Shown: in pieces, positions 33,722-46,180 of the stretch
Layout of the letters: every line of letters begins with the position of its first letter
How positions within the stretch are numbered: the stretch's first letter is position 1
Assembly: GCA_033002965.1 (NCBI GenBank)
Contig: JAURVB010013513.1
Span: forward strand, 1-64,000
Direction: 5' to 3'
DNA length: 64,000 bases
Origin: Piper betle
Taxonomy: Eukaryota > Streptophyta > Magnoliopsida > Piperales > Piperaceae
Translations under genes and position numbers: made by a program
The notes under the pieces: generated by a model
The model's input: the letters and a program-made list of their open reading frames with translations, nothing else
What the model was told of the DNA's origin: nothing
Databases searched by the model: none

Positions 33722-35620
33722 TGTTACAGCCTTAGTCCGAGGACGTGCCGGGTGCGCGGGATTGGGCAGTTGTTCCCATGCATGCCGGGTCCGACACGAG
33801 TAGCACGGGGCTATTCGAGTGGTGAAACAACTGGTTGAGGCTAACACGGTGTTGCAGTTGCAGGTAACGAAGTGCCGAGCATGAGTCAGGTCGGAGACCA
33901 AATAAACCTCAAGATGATCGAGACGGGTGCTGGTGACCGAGCACTTGGGCGTCGATCATGATCGAGCATTGGTGCCGAGAACCGAGCGCGGGGACTTGAG
34001 GTTGATCGCTGCGTGCGGATCACGGAGTGCCGGGTGTGCGCTGGTTCGATGCTGGGGTGCGATCACTAGCGTGCCGGGTGAACAAGGATGTTCGAGCGCT
34101 GCCGAGACATCGGTGCAGCGTGCTCGAGCATTGGCGCGAGCGAGGCGTTGGCGTGATCGAGCGCTGCCGAGACATCGGTGCAGCGTGCTCGACCATTGGC
34201 GCGAGCGAGGCGTTGGCGTGATCGAGCGCTGCCGAGACATCGGTGCAGCGTGCGCGAGCGTGGGGCGCTAGCGGGGTTGATGATCGAGCCATGACCGAGC
34301 GTGATCGAGATTTGGCTAACGAGCATGCACGAGCGGTGAGCGAGCACATGATCGGTAGCGAGGGTCTGGCTGCACCAGCATGATCGATGGATGGAGTTGA
34401 TCGGTACTAGAGGCTTATCGGTAGCAGGGGTTATCGGTGGTGCGTCTGGGACGTGCACGAGGTTGCTGGTTGGTCGAGCCGAAGACTTGGGTCGAGCCAG
34501 GGGGTTGGACGTGGTGGTTGTAACTAACTACCAGCGCTGGACTTTGTTTGCCGATAGAGATAGAGGATGGATCTTGATCGGAATCTTGGAGATAAGATTG
34601 CAACTGAATTTGGAGATAAGCACGCCCAGGCTGGATTGAATTGAGACGTCAAGAGAGTCCAGATTCGTGGGAGATCTTGGAGATAATCTTTTGGGAAAAG
34701 ATTATGCTCAGATTGTAGTTTATCTTGGAAGAGTTCAACAACGTGGAGACTCCTATAAAAGGAGGAAGCCAACGTGAGGAAAAAAAAGAACTGCTGAGAA
34801 GGGTCTTGGTGGAACGTCTGCTCTTTCTTGTGGAGAAGAAAGAAACCTCATCAAGCCAAGTTCGTGGAGTGCTGCAGATCAATTCCGGGAGTTGATTCTT
34901 CACGAGTTCGACGGCATAGGGTTGCTGGTCGTGGTGCTGTGATTGGAGGTACGACGTAGTTCTTCTCATAACCTAGTTTGCATTACTTGGTTGAGGGTTT
35001 TGCATGTAAACGAGTAGGTCGTGGGTGGCTGCTCGGGGTTGTGAGTTTGTGAGGACGATTGTGAGTGTGGGTACTCTAGTTCTCGCTACTCTTCAGGGGA
35101 AGAGTTGAACACCGTGGGGTTTGCATGTCCATGGTGTAAGCGATCATAGGGGTGATTGCTGTATCCTTGTTTTGTGTTTAATTCAAGGTTGGAACAGGGG
35201 TTCCGTAATTGTGGTGTTGGCGTCTGATTTTGGGTACTAGCGGCGTTCCTTGATTCCGGGAACTTGCTGCGATACCGATCAGGGGATTGGTGTCAAGGAT
35301 CGATATTGGGTGATCGATCAGAGTCGCTTCATACTACTTACTTGGTTTGCTATTGTGGACGTTTTGAGAATTGTCTATCGGTACCGAACGATATCGTGCA
35401 CTAGGCAATTTGGGTGCTGGTATTTGTGTTCGGCGTGCGTCGTGATTTGCAGGAGCGCAGGGGTGTGGCTTCGGGTCTCTTGTAGAGATCGTCCCGCTAC
35501 ACGTGTAGTGGGGTTTCTGTTGCGTACTTTGAAGGGAGGCTGGTGTTTCGGGAGCGAAACACGCCGCGCGGTTTGCTGTTGGGGCGAAAAATTTTGTCCC
35601 ATAGAGAGCGGCCCGTGACA
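33722..35620. mobile_element. GC-rich solo LTR (1.9 kb), TSD CTAAG
   Basis: Starts TGTTACAGCC and ends GGCCCGTGACA, flanked by a perfect CTAAG duplication (33717-33721 and 35621-35625). It is much richer in GC than its surroundings. A consensus TATAAAA lies at 34754-34760, consistent with an LTR promoter on the plus strand. It contains a 65-bp tandem array. No primer-binding site, polypurine tract or pol sequence is present, so a solo LTR is the simplest reading. Its family is not represented elsewhere in the window. Confidence 0.85.
34094..34265. repeat. 65-bp tandem repeat in the GC-rich LTR
   Basis: GAGCGCTGCCGAGACATCGG recurs at 34094, 34159 and 34224, exactly 65 bp apart. The last copy is partial. 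Units are nearly identical apart from single-base changes. It lies upstream of the TATAAAA at 34754, in the likely U3 region. Confidence 0.92.
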
Positions 35621-36782
35621 CTAAGCATGACAAAATATCTTAACATAACATTGGCATGCTAAGCACAATAAGCATATTATAAGCATAAGCTAGAATGATA
35701 AACACAACACGTAGATCTTAGAATAAGTCGGCGCCAAGCATCACAAACATATCATAACATAAAGTTAGCATGCTAGCACAACATGTTGGATGTTGGATAT
35801 AAATATATACATGAATCAGGAATTGTATCATATGCTGTTATATAAGGTTGACCTAAATTAAATTGATCTATTAAAGTTAAGTATTTATGGGCCATAAATA
35901 AAGGTATAGAATTCAATGTGAATGACATAAATAAAAGTGCGGAATTCAATGCGTAAATACCAATTGCGTAATTTGTCTTTTATGATGGGTCAAATTGAAA
36001 TTATGAAACTAAGGCTATAAATAAAGAGGCTATGGTCCCTGAATTCATATCTGTTTTTGTTCTAGTATCCGATTGTCCAAAACTTTGGTTTTGAAAACTA
36101 ATATTGAATTTGGAAGATCAAGATCTATGGTAATAAAGAATCATTTTGCTTTTATGAATCAGGTACGTTTCCACTATCCAGTTTTGTTTACTTGATGATT
36201 TGATATGAAGACTGCTAAAGTTTTGTCTCTAGATTAAATTATAAAATTCTAACAAACAGCATGAGAGCCAACTTCATATTAAATCATTGAGGATTAGTTT
36301 TATTTGTGTTTAATTATGGATTGGAACTATCCATTTCCATATCACATTCATATCTAAGGATTCAGATTCAGAAAAGAAGGATCCTAAAAATAATACTAGG
36401 TCGTAAGAGGGATAAGGTTTTCAACCCATTGGGAGTTTTCCAAAATTCAGTACTATATTATTGTTTTTGGGATATTTATTCCCAAATTAAGGTCCTCTTT
36501 TGGTAAAATATCAAATGAGGAAAATAAAGGTACAAAAGGTTATAATTTCAGAAATTTCTAAATAAAGATACTTTTATAACCTTTTCAGTTTGGGATTATT
36601 AAATTCAAATTATGGTTCAGTTATGATTAATATTTTCAAATTTATTAATGACTTCAATATGCTGCCAAAGTAGCCTCTTTTGTAGAAATTACATTTTTTT
36701 TAAATATTAAGATGGTTGCGGGTATTTAATTCATGTGAATATTAATCGACCCAAAGGAATATTAATATTTGACAGAATTATA

Positions 36783-37140
36783 TATTCATTTGTGGTAATA
36801 AATATGGGATAATTATTAAGGTTCCATGTGAATAATAAATCGGCCCAAAGGAAGGTTTATTATTTGACAAGATTTATTGTCCATATTTGATTATTGCATT
36901 AAGATTCATTTGTGGTAATAAATATGGGATAATTATTAAGGTTCCATGTGAATAATAAATCAGCCAAAAGGAAGGTTTATTATTTGACATGATTTATTGT
37001 CCATATTTGATTACTGTATTAAGATTCATTTGTGATAATAAATATGAGATAATTATCAAGCTTCTATGTGGATAATAAATCGGCCCAAAGGAAGGTTTAT
37101 TATTTGACAGATTTATTGTCCATATTTGATTATTGCACTG
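36783..37140. repeat. 120-bp tandem repeat in the Copia leader
   Basis: ATTCATTTGTG (GTAATAAATATGGG or close variant) recurs at about 36784, 36904 and 37024, exactly 120 bp apart. Each unit also contains AATAATAAATC, AAAGGAAGGTTTATTATTTG and TTTATTGTCCATATTTGATT. The array lies between the 5' LTR and the start of gag, in the untranslated leader. A shorter, more diverged related unit precedes it at ~36720-36780. Confidence 0.92.
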
Positions 37141-37221
37141 AGAGTACCACTTACAAATTAATATTTCTGTCCAAAGACTAAATATTAATGTTGTGCTAGG
37201 TATCTGTTGATGGGATTAACC

Positions 37222-38000
37222 ATTGTTTGAATTATTAATCTTATTATGGGCATGTTGTTTTGTTCTATGGATTCAGTTAATCAATTTGCTTATATGATTT
37301 CTGCCAACATCAATTCAGTTCCTATGCTTAAAGATAATTTTAAGGATTTGGAAAGAGAATGTGATAATCGTTCTTGACTGCATGCATCTTGACCTTTGCA
37401 TTAAGGACTGAACAACCTACTTCTCTTACGGATAAAAGTTCCATTAAGGAAAAACGGGACATTGAGAAGTAGAAATGTTCAAATTGCATGAGTCTTATGA
37501 TCATGAAGTGTGGGATTCTAGAGACCTTTAGGGGAGATGTGTCTGAAAAGGTTACTATAAGCCATTAAGTTTCTTAAAGAAATTGAAAAGCGTTTTATAA
37601 AAATGATAAGGCTGAAACAAGTACGCTTTTGTCGAACTTGATTTCAATAAAGTTTAAAGGCAAAACAAGTATAAGAGAGTACATCTTAGAAATGTCAAAT
37701 ATTGCTTCAAAACTAAAAGCACTAAGGTTAGAGATATCTGAGGATTTGCTTGTGCATTTAGTTTTAATTTCTCTTCTGGCACAATTTAGTCAATTCAAGG
37801 TTAGTTATAACTGCCAAAGGGACAAATGAACTCTAATTGAGCTAATTTTTACGGTGTGTAAGAAGAAGAAAGGTTGAAGCAATAATAGGCTGAAAGTGCT
37901 AACTTGGCTAGTACCTATCATGACAAAAATAAGAAGAAAATCAGGTTTCTTGCTGTTTGTTTTGTGGTAAACCTGGATATATGAAGAAGGAATGCACTAA
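37222..38000 (+). pseudogene. Copia gag relic
   Basis: The first part resembles the Copia Gag N-terminus (around 37300-37420, a DCMHLDLCIKD-like stretch before the TTY/TEQP-type block). An open segment at 37629-37829 reads SIREYILEMSNIASKL and HLVLISLLAQFSQFKVSYN, the UBN2-type Gag core. The zinc knuckle at about 37950-37995 reads CLFCGKPGYMKKEC, with Tyr in place of the metal-binding His. Several frame breaks make it non-functional. Confidence 0.82.
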
Positions 38001-38049
38001 GTATCATGCTTAGCATGTAAATAAAGGTCCATTTCGTAATTTTGTTTGT

Positions 38050-38480
38050 TCTGGGGTTAATTTAGCTTCAATACCCATACACACTTGGTGGCTAGATTCG
38101 GGTGCTACTACTCACATAAGTGTGTCAATGCAGATTGTCTGAATTGCCGAAAGCCAAATGATGCTGAAAGATTCATCTATATGAGTGATGGCAAATCAGT
38201 TATAGTTGAAGCAATAGGGATGTTTAGATTATTATTGAAGACAAGATATTATTTGGATTTGAAAGAGACATGAAGTACAGTCTTTTAGACGGAATTTGGT
38301 TTCTATTTCTATATTGGATAAATCTGGTTACTCTTGTTCATTTAGAAATAATAAGTTTAGTCTCTTTCTAAATTCAAATATTGTGGGTACAAGTTCCTTG
38401 TCTTTTTATGATAATCTACTATTGCATCTTTTAAGGAAACTTTGCATGTAGATTTAAGTGGTACAAAAAGAAAATTAACC
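38050..38480 (+). pseudogene. Copia protease relic
   Basis: HTWWLDSGATTHIS-type sequence (about 38078-38125) holds the aspartic protease active site D-S-G-A, followed by a frameshift. The short open stretch 38085-38273 reads the same region in another frame with DGKSVIVEAIGMFRLLLKT, corresponding to the flap part of the protease. The active-site triad itself is preserved, but the domain is interrupted. Confidence 0.75.
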
Positions 38481-38489
38481 AATGAGAAT

Positions 38490-39150
38490 TCTGCTTTACT
38501 CTGGCATAAGCATTTTAGGACACATTTCTAAACAAAGAATTGAACGACTTATGTCAGATGGAATTCTTGATTCTCTTAATTAATCAAATCTTCAAGTCTG
38601 TGCTGAGTGCATTAAGGGAAAACAAACAAATATAAGGAGACTAGGTACCAATAGATCTTCAAGCGTCTTAGAACTAATACATACTGGACATTTGTGTGCC
38701 ATTTTCTACGGCTTCTTGGAATGGTCAACAATATTTTATTACGTTCATAGACGATTATTCTCGTTATGGTTACCTTTATCTTATTCATGAGAAGTCTCAA
38801 GCATTGGACATGTTTAAGGCATATAAGGCTGAAGTTGAGAACCAACTTGACAAAACTATTAAGGTTATCAGATCTGATCGTGGTAGTAAATACTATGGTA
38901 GATATGATGGATCAGGTGTACAATGTCTAAGATCATTTGCCAAATTCCTAGAAGAGTGCGGAATTGTCCCACAATACACAATTCCAGGTACTCCTAGCAT
39001 GAATGGTGTTGATGAGAGACGAAACCAAACATTAAGGACATGGTAAAAAGTATGATTGCTCATACTACTTTACCTGATTCACTCTGGGGTGAGGCGCTAA
39101 AGACAGCAACATATCTTCTTAATAGAGTACCAACAAAGGCATACAGTTAA
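38490..39150 (+). pseudogene. Copia integrase relic (HHCC region and DDE core)
   Basis: LWHKHF and the AECIKGKQTN block mark the HHCC zinc domain, with a frameshift between them. The open part 38696-39046 contains TASWNGQQYFITFIDDYS, VIRSDRG and MNGVDERRN, the second and third acidic blocks of the DDE core. The first acidic block is damaged by a small indel upstream, and the frame ends in a stop after RTW. Confidence 0.85.
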
Positions 39151-39581
39151 GACCCCTTATAAATTATGGACTCGGAAAATAACCCAGTATTAAGCATTTA
39201 CGCATTTGGGGTTGTCCAGCTAAGGCAAGGCCTTATAGGCCAAATCAAAGGAAACTGGACTTAAGAAAAGTTAGCAGCTATTTTGTTGGGTACTCTGAAC
39301 GGTCTAGAGGGTATAAGTTTTATGATCCCACAATAAGGTCATTCTTTGAGACGAGAAATGCCAAGTTCTTTGAGGATGTTGAGTTTGGAGGGGAAATAAA
39401 GTTAGAGACTTTGTCTTTGAAGAAGAATCTGTTTCTCTTCCCATGATTGTTCTTGACAATAATCAGGATCATATTCCTGATGTTGTTCAAGAAACAATAC
39501 CAGAATTACAAGACAATATTGAGATTCTCCCTAATCACAATCATTATACCTGAAGAGGAAAATCAATAACCTCAAGAGCAA

Positions 39582-40330
39582 ATGCCATTGAGGAGATCCA
39601 CAAGAGAAAGGAGAAATGCAATTTCAGATGATTATATCATCTTTCTCCAAGAACATAAGGATAACATTAGAATTATGGAAGATGATCCAATCAACTTTCA
39701 TCAGGCCATGAAGAGTTCTAATTCTCAAAAGTGGATTGATGTCATGAATCAAGAGATGAAGTCCATGAAAGATAATGACGTTTGGGATCTTGTTCCATTG
39801 CTTGAAGGTGCGAAACCTATTGGTTGTAAATGGATATTTAAAACCAAAAAGGATTCGAAAGGTAATGTAGAAAGATATAAGGTTCGTCTTGTTGTAAAGG
39901 GCTTTACTCAAAAGGAAGGCATCGATTATAATGAGACTTTCTCTCCAGTTTCATCGAAAGACTCATTCAGAATAATTATGGCATTAGTGGCACATTTTGA
40001 TCTTGAGTTACATCAGATGGATGTAAAGACTGCGTTTCTAAATGGTGACATTGATGAAACAAGTTATATGGTGCAACCAAAAAACTTTGTATCGGGAGAT
40101 TCAAAGAATATGGTTTGCAAATTAAAGAAATCCATCTATGGACTTAAGCAGGCTTCTCGTCAATGGTATCACAAATTTCATCAAGTTATTCTCTCATTTG
40201 GTTTTGAGATGAATGTGATTGATGATTGAATATACCATAAGTTTAGTGGGAGTAAGTATATTTTTTGGTTTTATATGTTGATGATATATTGCTTGCCAGT
40301 AATGATATAAGTTTCTTGCATGACACCAAG
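39582..40330 (+). pseudogene. Copia reverse transcriptase relic
   Basis: The longest open stretch (39582-40229) carries RSTRERRNAISDDY, KPIGCKWIFKTKKDSKGNVE, YNETFSPVSSKDSFR, HQMDVKTAFLNGDI and CKLKKSIYGLKQASRQWY, the ordered Copia RT blocks of Tork-type elements. A stop follows NVIDD, and the YVDDILLASND polymerase motif continues at about 40273-40305 in a shifted frame. RT is nearly complete but inactive. Confidence 0.92.
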
Positions 40331-40439
40331 AGATTTTTATCAAAGAAATTTGAAATGAAGATCTTGGAAATGCGTCTTTTGTATTAGGAATTCAAATACA
40401 TCGGGATCGCTCTTGATGTATACTCGGATTATCACAAAA

Positions 40440-41200
40440 GACCTATATAGAAAAAGTGCTTAAGAGATTTGGCATGCAAGGTTGTAAACTAGGAGATACC
40501 CTTGTTTCTAAAGGAGACAAATTTAGTCTCAATCAATGTCTTAAAAATGACACAGAAGGAAAGGAAATGCATAAGATTCCCTATGCTTCAGCAGTGGGAA
40601 GTCTTATGTATGCTTCAAGTATGTACGCGTCTAGATATTGCGTATATTGTTGGAATGTTTGGCAGATATTTAAGTAATCCGGGTTTAGATCATTGGAAAG
40701 CAGCCAATAAAGTCATGAGGTGTCTTCATAGAACAAAACATTACATGCTTACATATCAGAAGTCAGATCAACTTGAGATCATTGGGTATTATGATTCTAA
40801 TTTTGGTGGATGTCAAGCTATATCTACCTGCTTGTTGGAAGAGCTATTTCTTGGAAGAGTGCTAAGCAGACACTCATAGCTTCTTCCACCATGGCAGCTG
40901 AATTCATAGCTTGTTATGAGGCATCCAATCAGGGAATATGGTTGTGGAACTTTTGTCACAGGGCTGCGCATTGTTGATAATATTGAAAGACCACTTAAGT
41001 TATTTTGTGACAATCAGTCTACAGTATCATATTCAAATAACAACAGGAGCTCATAGAGATCAAGTTCCTTGTTGTGAAAGAAAGAGTTTAGAGTGATAAA
41101 GTTTTGGTAAAGTCTTTATAGAGCATATTGGGACAAACTCAATGGTTGCAGATCCGCTTACTAAAAGATTTACCGCCTAAGGTCTTTCATGAGCATATTG
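40440..41200 (+). pseudogene. Copia RNase H relic
   Basis: Pieces in two frames read KVLKRFGMQGCKLGDT, IPYASAVGSLMY, GLDHWKAANKVMRCLHRTKH and [15 protein letters not shown], followed by DNQSTVSYSNNN. They give the RT thumb and RNase H in order, with stops and frameshifts between them. The domain ends shortly before the 3' LTR polypurine tract. Confidence 0.85.
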
Positions 41201-42025
41201 CTCATATGGGTGTAGTATCATTTGATGATATGCCACTTTAGTGGGAGTTTGTTTTATTGCGGTATTTGGTTTATGATTCACTCTTTCACTCTATTTTGGT
41301 GATCTCATAAGGTTGGACCAGTTGAAAATAAGCATGTTCAGATCAAATTACATGTAATTTTCATGCTACACATCCACACTTGATCTATGTCATTTAATTA
41401 TGTTGATGTATGTGACCATGGATGGGTTTAGTTACGATAAATGTAATGAAAATCGCCTTGATCCTATATTAACATTGATTAATGGACAAGATTGTTATTT
41501 TGGAATAATAGCATATGTTATTTTGGAGCTCATAAAGTTATATACAATTATCTTTGTGTGCATATATATAGTCCAAGTGGGAGATTGTTGGATGTTGGAT
41601 ATAAATATATACATGAATCAGAAATTGTATCATATGCTGTTATATAAGGTTGGCCTAAATTAAATTGATCTATTAAACTTAAGTATTTATGGGCCATAAA
41701 TAAAGGTGTGGAATTCAATGTGTAGATACCATTTTCGTAATTTCTCTTTTATGATGGGTCAAATTGAAATTATGAAATTAAGGATATAAATAAAGAGGTT
41801 ATCTGCCCTGAATTTATATCTGGTTTTTGTTCTAGTATCCCATTGTCCAAAACTTTGGTTTTGAAAACTAGTATTGAATTTGGAAGATCAAGATCTAAGG
41901 TAGTAAAGAATCATTTTGCTTTTATGGAATCAGGTATGTTTCCGCTATCCAATTTTATTTACTTGATGATTTGATATGAAGACTACTAAAGTTTTGTCTT
42001 TAGATTAAGTTATAAAGTTCTAACA

Positions 42026-44171
42026 CCAAACATATCATGTTAGCATACTAAGCACGACAAATGAATCATGAACATGTCATAACTTACAAGTTGGACACCT
42101 ACAAGTTGTTCGTCATCTTAATCAGTTGTTCAATAGGCTAAACACTAATTTTATACCTTCGGGTTAATTTAAGTGAAGTCAATCATATTGGGTTGACAAT
42201 AATTCTAATTCAACTCATAAGTCAATTTAGGTCAATGGTTATGGACAAGTCCGTCCAAGTCTATTAGTTTTGGATCCGTGTAGGGGGTGTCTAGGGGAAG
42301 TTTAGTCTTTCAAATTACTTGGAGGACATTCAGGACAAGTAGAAAAGATGGGAGTATATGTGGCTGTAGGGGTGGGCAATCTCACCTATTTTCAATCCTA
42401 GCAAGCCGCCCTCTCTGTATCAAATTGATGTCTCTCTCTCTTTCCACGCTCTCTCTCTTCATGCACTTTCTCTTGTTGGGAAGCATGTGGAGAGGATTGT
42501 GGTGTGAGGATCTAGGAAATTACCAAAGATTACTCCCAACTACTAACAAGTTAATTGCATAGATTCATGCATCATGCTTATGTTCCACGTTATTTCATGT
42601 TGTTTGCATGTTTTGTCACATGTTCTATGCATGTCACATGTTCTATGTATGTAACATGATTGTATAACCCATGACATTGATGTATTAGATGTTAATCCAT
42701 GTTTACACTTATTATAAATAACTTTTACAAGAAATTCCTATGATTTAATAATGATCTAGGTTGAATACTTAAGATATAGCATGTTTTGAACATGATTACT
42801 TTGAACAAGTATGCTTTTCCCTAAATTAAGATCATAATAAAGTAGGTTAAATCAACTTATATTAAACATGTTATATAACATGAATTAATATTTAGAGACC
42901 ACGAAAAATTTTTTGTTTGATAAAATTGGATAAAAAACTAAAAACATGAGCGAATTCAGAATTAAAACCCAAGTAGTAGCATCTCAACACTGGCTAGCAA
43001 GGGGCACTGACATGCTGCATATCCAAATTGAGGAAGATGAGGCCTAGCGCTGCAGCACCCAAAACATTTGTTGCTAGCGCAGCAACACTCAATAAAGTGA
43101 AAAACACACCACCCGGAATCCAACATCATGGCACTTGTAATCCCGGGTATGGACGCCATGGTGCTCACTTAAAGAAAATTCATGTTTGGATCACAACACT
43201 GGAGCACTCAGCTCCAGTGCCATAGCACTCACATCCCCTAAACCCTAATTTCATGATTATTTCTTGTTTATGTTTCATGTATGCTACGTTTATGATACTT
43301 TAAACATTATATGATACTTGTATGATATTGTATGCTTGTTAATGTTTTTGTTAACTTATAGTATAACATCATCATCATCTTTATGTCATGGCATAACACG
43401 TGTAGGCAAGTAAGCTAGTCTGGGTTGTGATATGGATTTATATTATTGTTCAAATTAGGACATTGTAGCTAAGCAACCAGTGCTCAAAGTTGCACGTTGA
43501 TTAAGTTTGTGCTTTTTCGTTATTTGGGGAGACAGATTAATTATGATTATACCATTTTCTAACATATTATCATGTTATAGTTATCAATTATCATATTAAC
43601 AAGTAATCAATATCAAGTTAAAACTTGTAATTTTCATGTGTTAAGCCAAAATGCGAGGCCCAGACCTAACAACAAGTTTTTAAGTAGTTTTAGTTAATTC
43701 ACATATGGCCTAGTAGATGTATTATGCCATATGCTTTGGTGCATCTCCCCTAAGCGAGAACAAAAGTCCATGTTTTAGGATAATTTCTTGATGGCACTAG
43801 TGATCACTAGTAGTTTACTCATGTTATCCTGTGGGTCTTATGGCAGCCATCACATTTCCCAAATAAAGCTAAGATGCAATAACTCACGGTTGGTACTTAT
43901 ATGTTAAATTCTCTAAAGTCAAGGTTATCCAAGTGTCGAGACAAACACATAGTTTTGTTTTTATGTATTTTATGTTTAGTGGATGTCACTCATATTTGGT
44001 ATTTAACTCAGTATTTTAAGTTAATTTACCAGGGCTTATATGTAAATCACAATGGGTAATTAAATCAGTATACTTTCATGTTGTGCGCTAATTATATTAA
44101 TGTATTAGAGCTATTACGATCAGAACTATTAAAATTCATCATGAATAATTAATCAGAACTAATCAACATAC
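42026..44171. repeat. Diverged LTR-type repeat DNA between two elements
   Basis: The first ~870 bp are the inverted relative of 19916-21000. The block 42960-43240 is more GC-rich (CTAGCGCTGCAGCACCC, CTAGCGCAGCAACACTC) and resembles degraded Gypsy LTR sequence. No coding relics or clean termini are seen. It is probably what is left of the repeat that received the Tork-like element on its left and the long-LTR element on its right. Confidence 0.5.
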
Positions 44172-45419
44172 TGTTCACCTAAGAACTGAATCAGAACTAT
44201 TACGATCAAGTCGAGTCATGTCTAAATCAATTAATTTGTAAGAGTTGAATGATAAATTTATCAAAAAAACCTTCTTGGCATCTTGAGAATGGAAGACATT
44301 GCTAACTATACATGAAAACGCATCAAGCATAGATAAAAGCACCAAAGAAAACGGTATACATGAAAACACATGAAGCATAGATAAAAGCACCAAAGAAACA
44401 ACGGCTCTAAGCACAAGTGTAGAATCTATCTGTCCTGCCACTTAAGCCGACCCAATACAGGAAACAATACCTACATATATAACAAGAAAAGTGTCAGCAA
44501 CAAGTGTCATTGTCCGAAAAATAACTAGTATGAACTAGAAAGTGGAAATTGATTTCCACGATGAAAGAAAAACACGTATATAACCACCATGTGAACACTC
44601 AAATGACATCTATTGACGAGCCGTCAAGCTGCAAACTTGATAGCATCCCGAATTAAATTGGTGTTGTGCCACTCTTAGCAAATGCTTCTCTCGTTAATAA
44701 ATAGTCCACTCTTACAAAAAGAATACATATCCTAAGCTCTTTCCAAAGCCAAAAGCACAATGGCCAATTACTCTTAGGTAATCCACCTTCAGTACCCTTT
44801 GATACAACAAGTCCAAACATGCATTGTACACAACAGTACCCGTCTACTCCATGCCTCTCTAAGTGTGAGGAAACTTAACACGTAGATATGTCAAGATCCC
44901 TCGGGAATGGAACAACCCTCTCACTATTCCAGAGTCCGCTGCAACTTGCATATATGCCCCCACTCATGGTATATGCGAGGTTAAATTCATCAACTCTCAA
45001 CTTACTGAAAACTCGATAAAAAACTATATATAAGGCTAGGAAGGGAATCTTATAAATAGGCATGAAAGCAACGTGAGATGGAACTAAGTTTGAAAATAAC
45101 ATGAAAGATCTCATCCTTGAGGGTTATTAATCACAAAAGTAAAATATGTCTAAATGACCCCTACTTAGTGGGTCCAATAAAACAACCACTTAACTAGGTC
45201 CTACAATCTAGAAAATCAAATTCATGATAGACTAGAGCGGTAAATATGAGAAGAGTCCATACACATCGGCACATCCACGGCAAGCTCGAACTCCAGAACC
45301 TAATTCAAAACCAACTACAAGCAAAAGACTAACATCTCAATATGATGCATGGCCGTGGTAAGTGCTCACATTAAAAATAACATCACAACAAAGCATCATG
45401 CTAAACAGATCCACAACGA

Positions 45420-46180
45420 AACATTCGACATGAAAATCGAGGCACACACTAATAATAAATAAATAATAAATAAAAATAAACCAAATAAGTTAAATAATAA
45501 TAAATAAAGTAATGGTACACAAATAAAAAACAACAATAAAAAATAACAACTGAAAAATAAATAAGTGAAGGAATAATGAATAATAGTTAAAAAATTCATT
45601 AATCAATATTTAAATTAATAAACTCATTCATCAAAAAATGAATAAAAATAAATATATGAAAAATTAATAAATAATAATAGTAATATAAATAATACTACAT
45701 GATTTTGCAACAAAATGCGAGTAAATATTAATACATACACGAGTTAGTAAGTAAATAAATAAATAAATTTGTGAATAATTAATAAATTGGTTAAATGGAT
45801 AATTAATTAAGTAAATAAATGAATAAAAAATCAATAACAATTTATCATGAATAATAATAGTATAGCTATCAAATACATGAATCTGTAATTAAACACATAT
45901 AAATAATAGCATATGCGCAAGCGAACAAATAAATAAATAAAATTTAATAAACATGAATAAGATTGATATTTAAAAGTAAGTATATCATCAATAATAACAA
46001 ATACTTATACAAGTATTCATCATAGCTAAGAAAGATATAAATAACTAGAAATAAACAATAATGAATAAATAAATAAATAAATCAACCAATATATAATAAA
46101 TAAAGAAAAATACTCATAATATCAAAATATGCCAAATAATATGAAAATGTATCTAAAATAATGTAGGAAGTATCAAATTA
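45420..46180. repeat. AAAT-rich low-complexity block in the left long LTR
   Basis: Dominated by AAATAAATAAATA and AATAATAA words with little other information. The same block occupies 52470-53180 in the right LTR, so the low-complexity tract existed before this element inserted. Confidence 0.85.

Larger units (their letters stand above)
35784..42025 (+). mobile_element. Tork-like Copia retrotransposon, both LTRs present, gag-pol broken
   Basis: 5' LTR 35784-36254 and 3' LTR 41586-42025 both begin TGTTGGATGTTGGATAT and end TTCTAACA. The 3' LTR is preceded by AAGTGGGAGAT, the typical Copia polypurine tract. The sequence after the 5' LTR (AGCATGAGAGCC) is a degenerate match to the initiator-Met primer-binding site. 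The interior carries gag, protease, integrase, RT and RNase H relics in Copia order, all on the plus strand, with many stops and frameshifts. The flanks (CAACA and CCAAA) are not a clean target duplication. Confidence 0.92.

Noticed and set aside
33927..34458. Overlapping open frames around the 65-bp repeats
   Set aside because: Repeat-driven; the peptides simply reiterate the 65-bp unit in several frames.
35779..42030. A target duplication for the Tork-like Copia element
   Set aside because: CAACA and CCAAA match at only three of five positions, so a duplication is not claimed.
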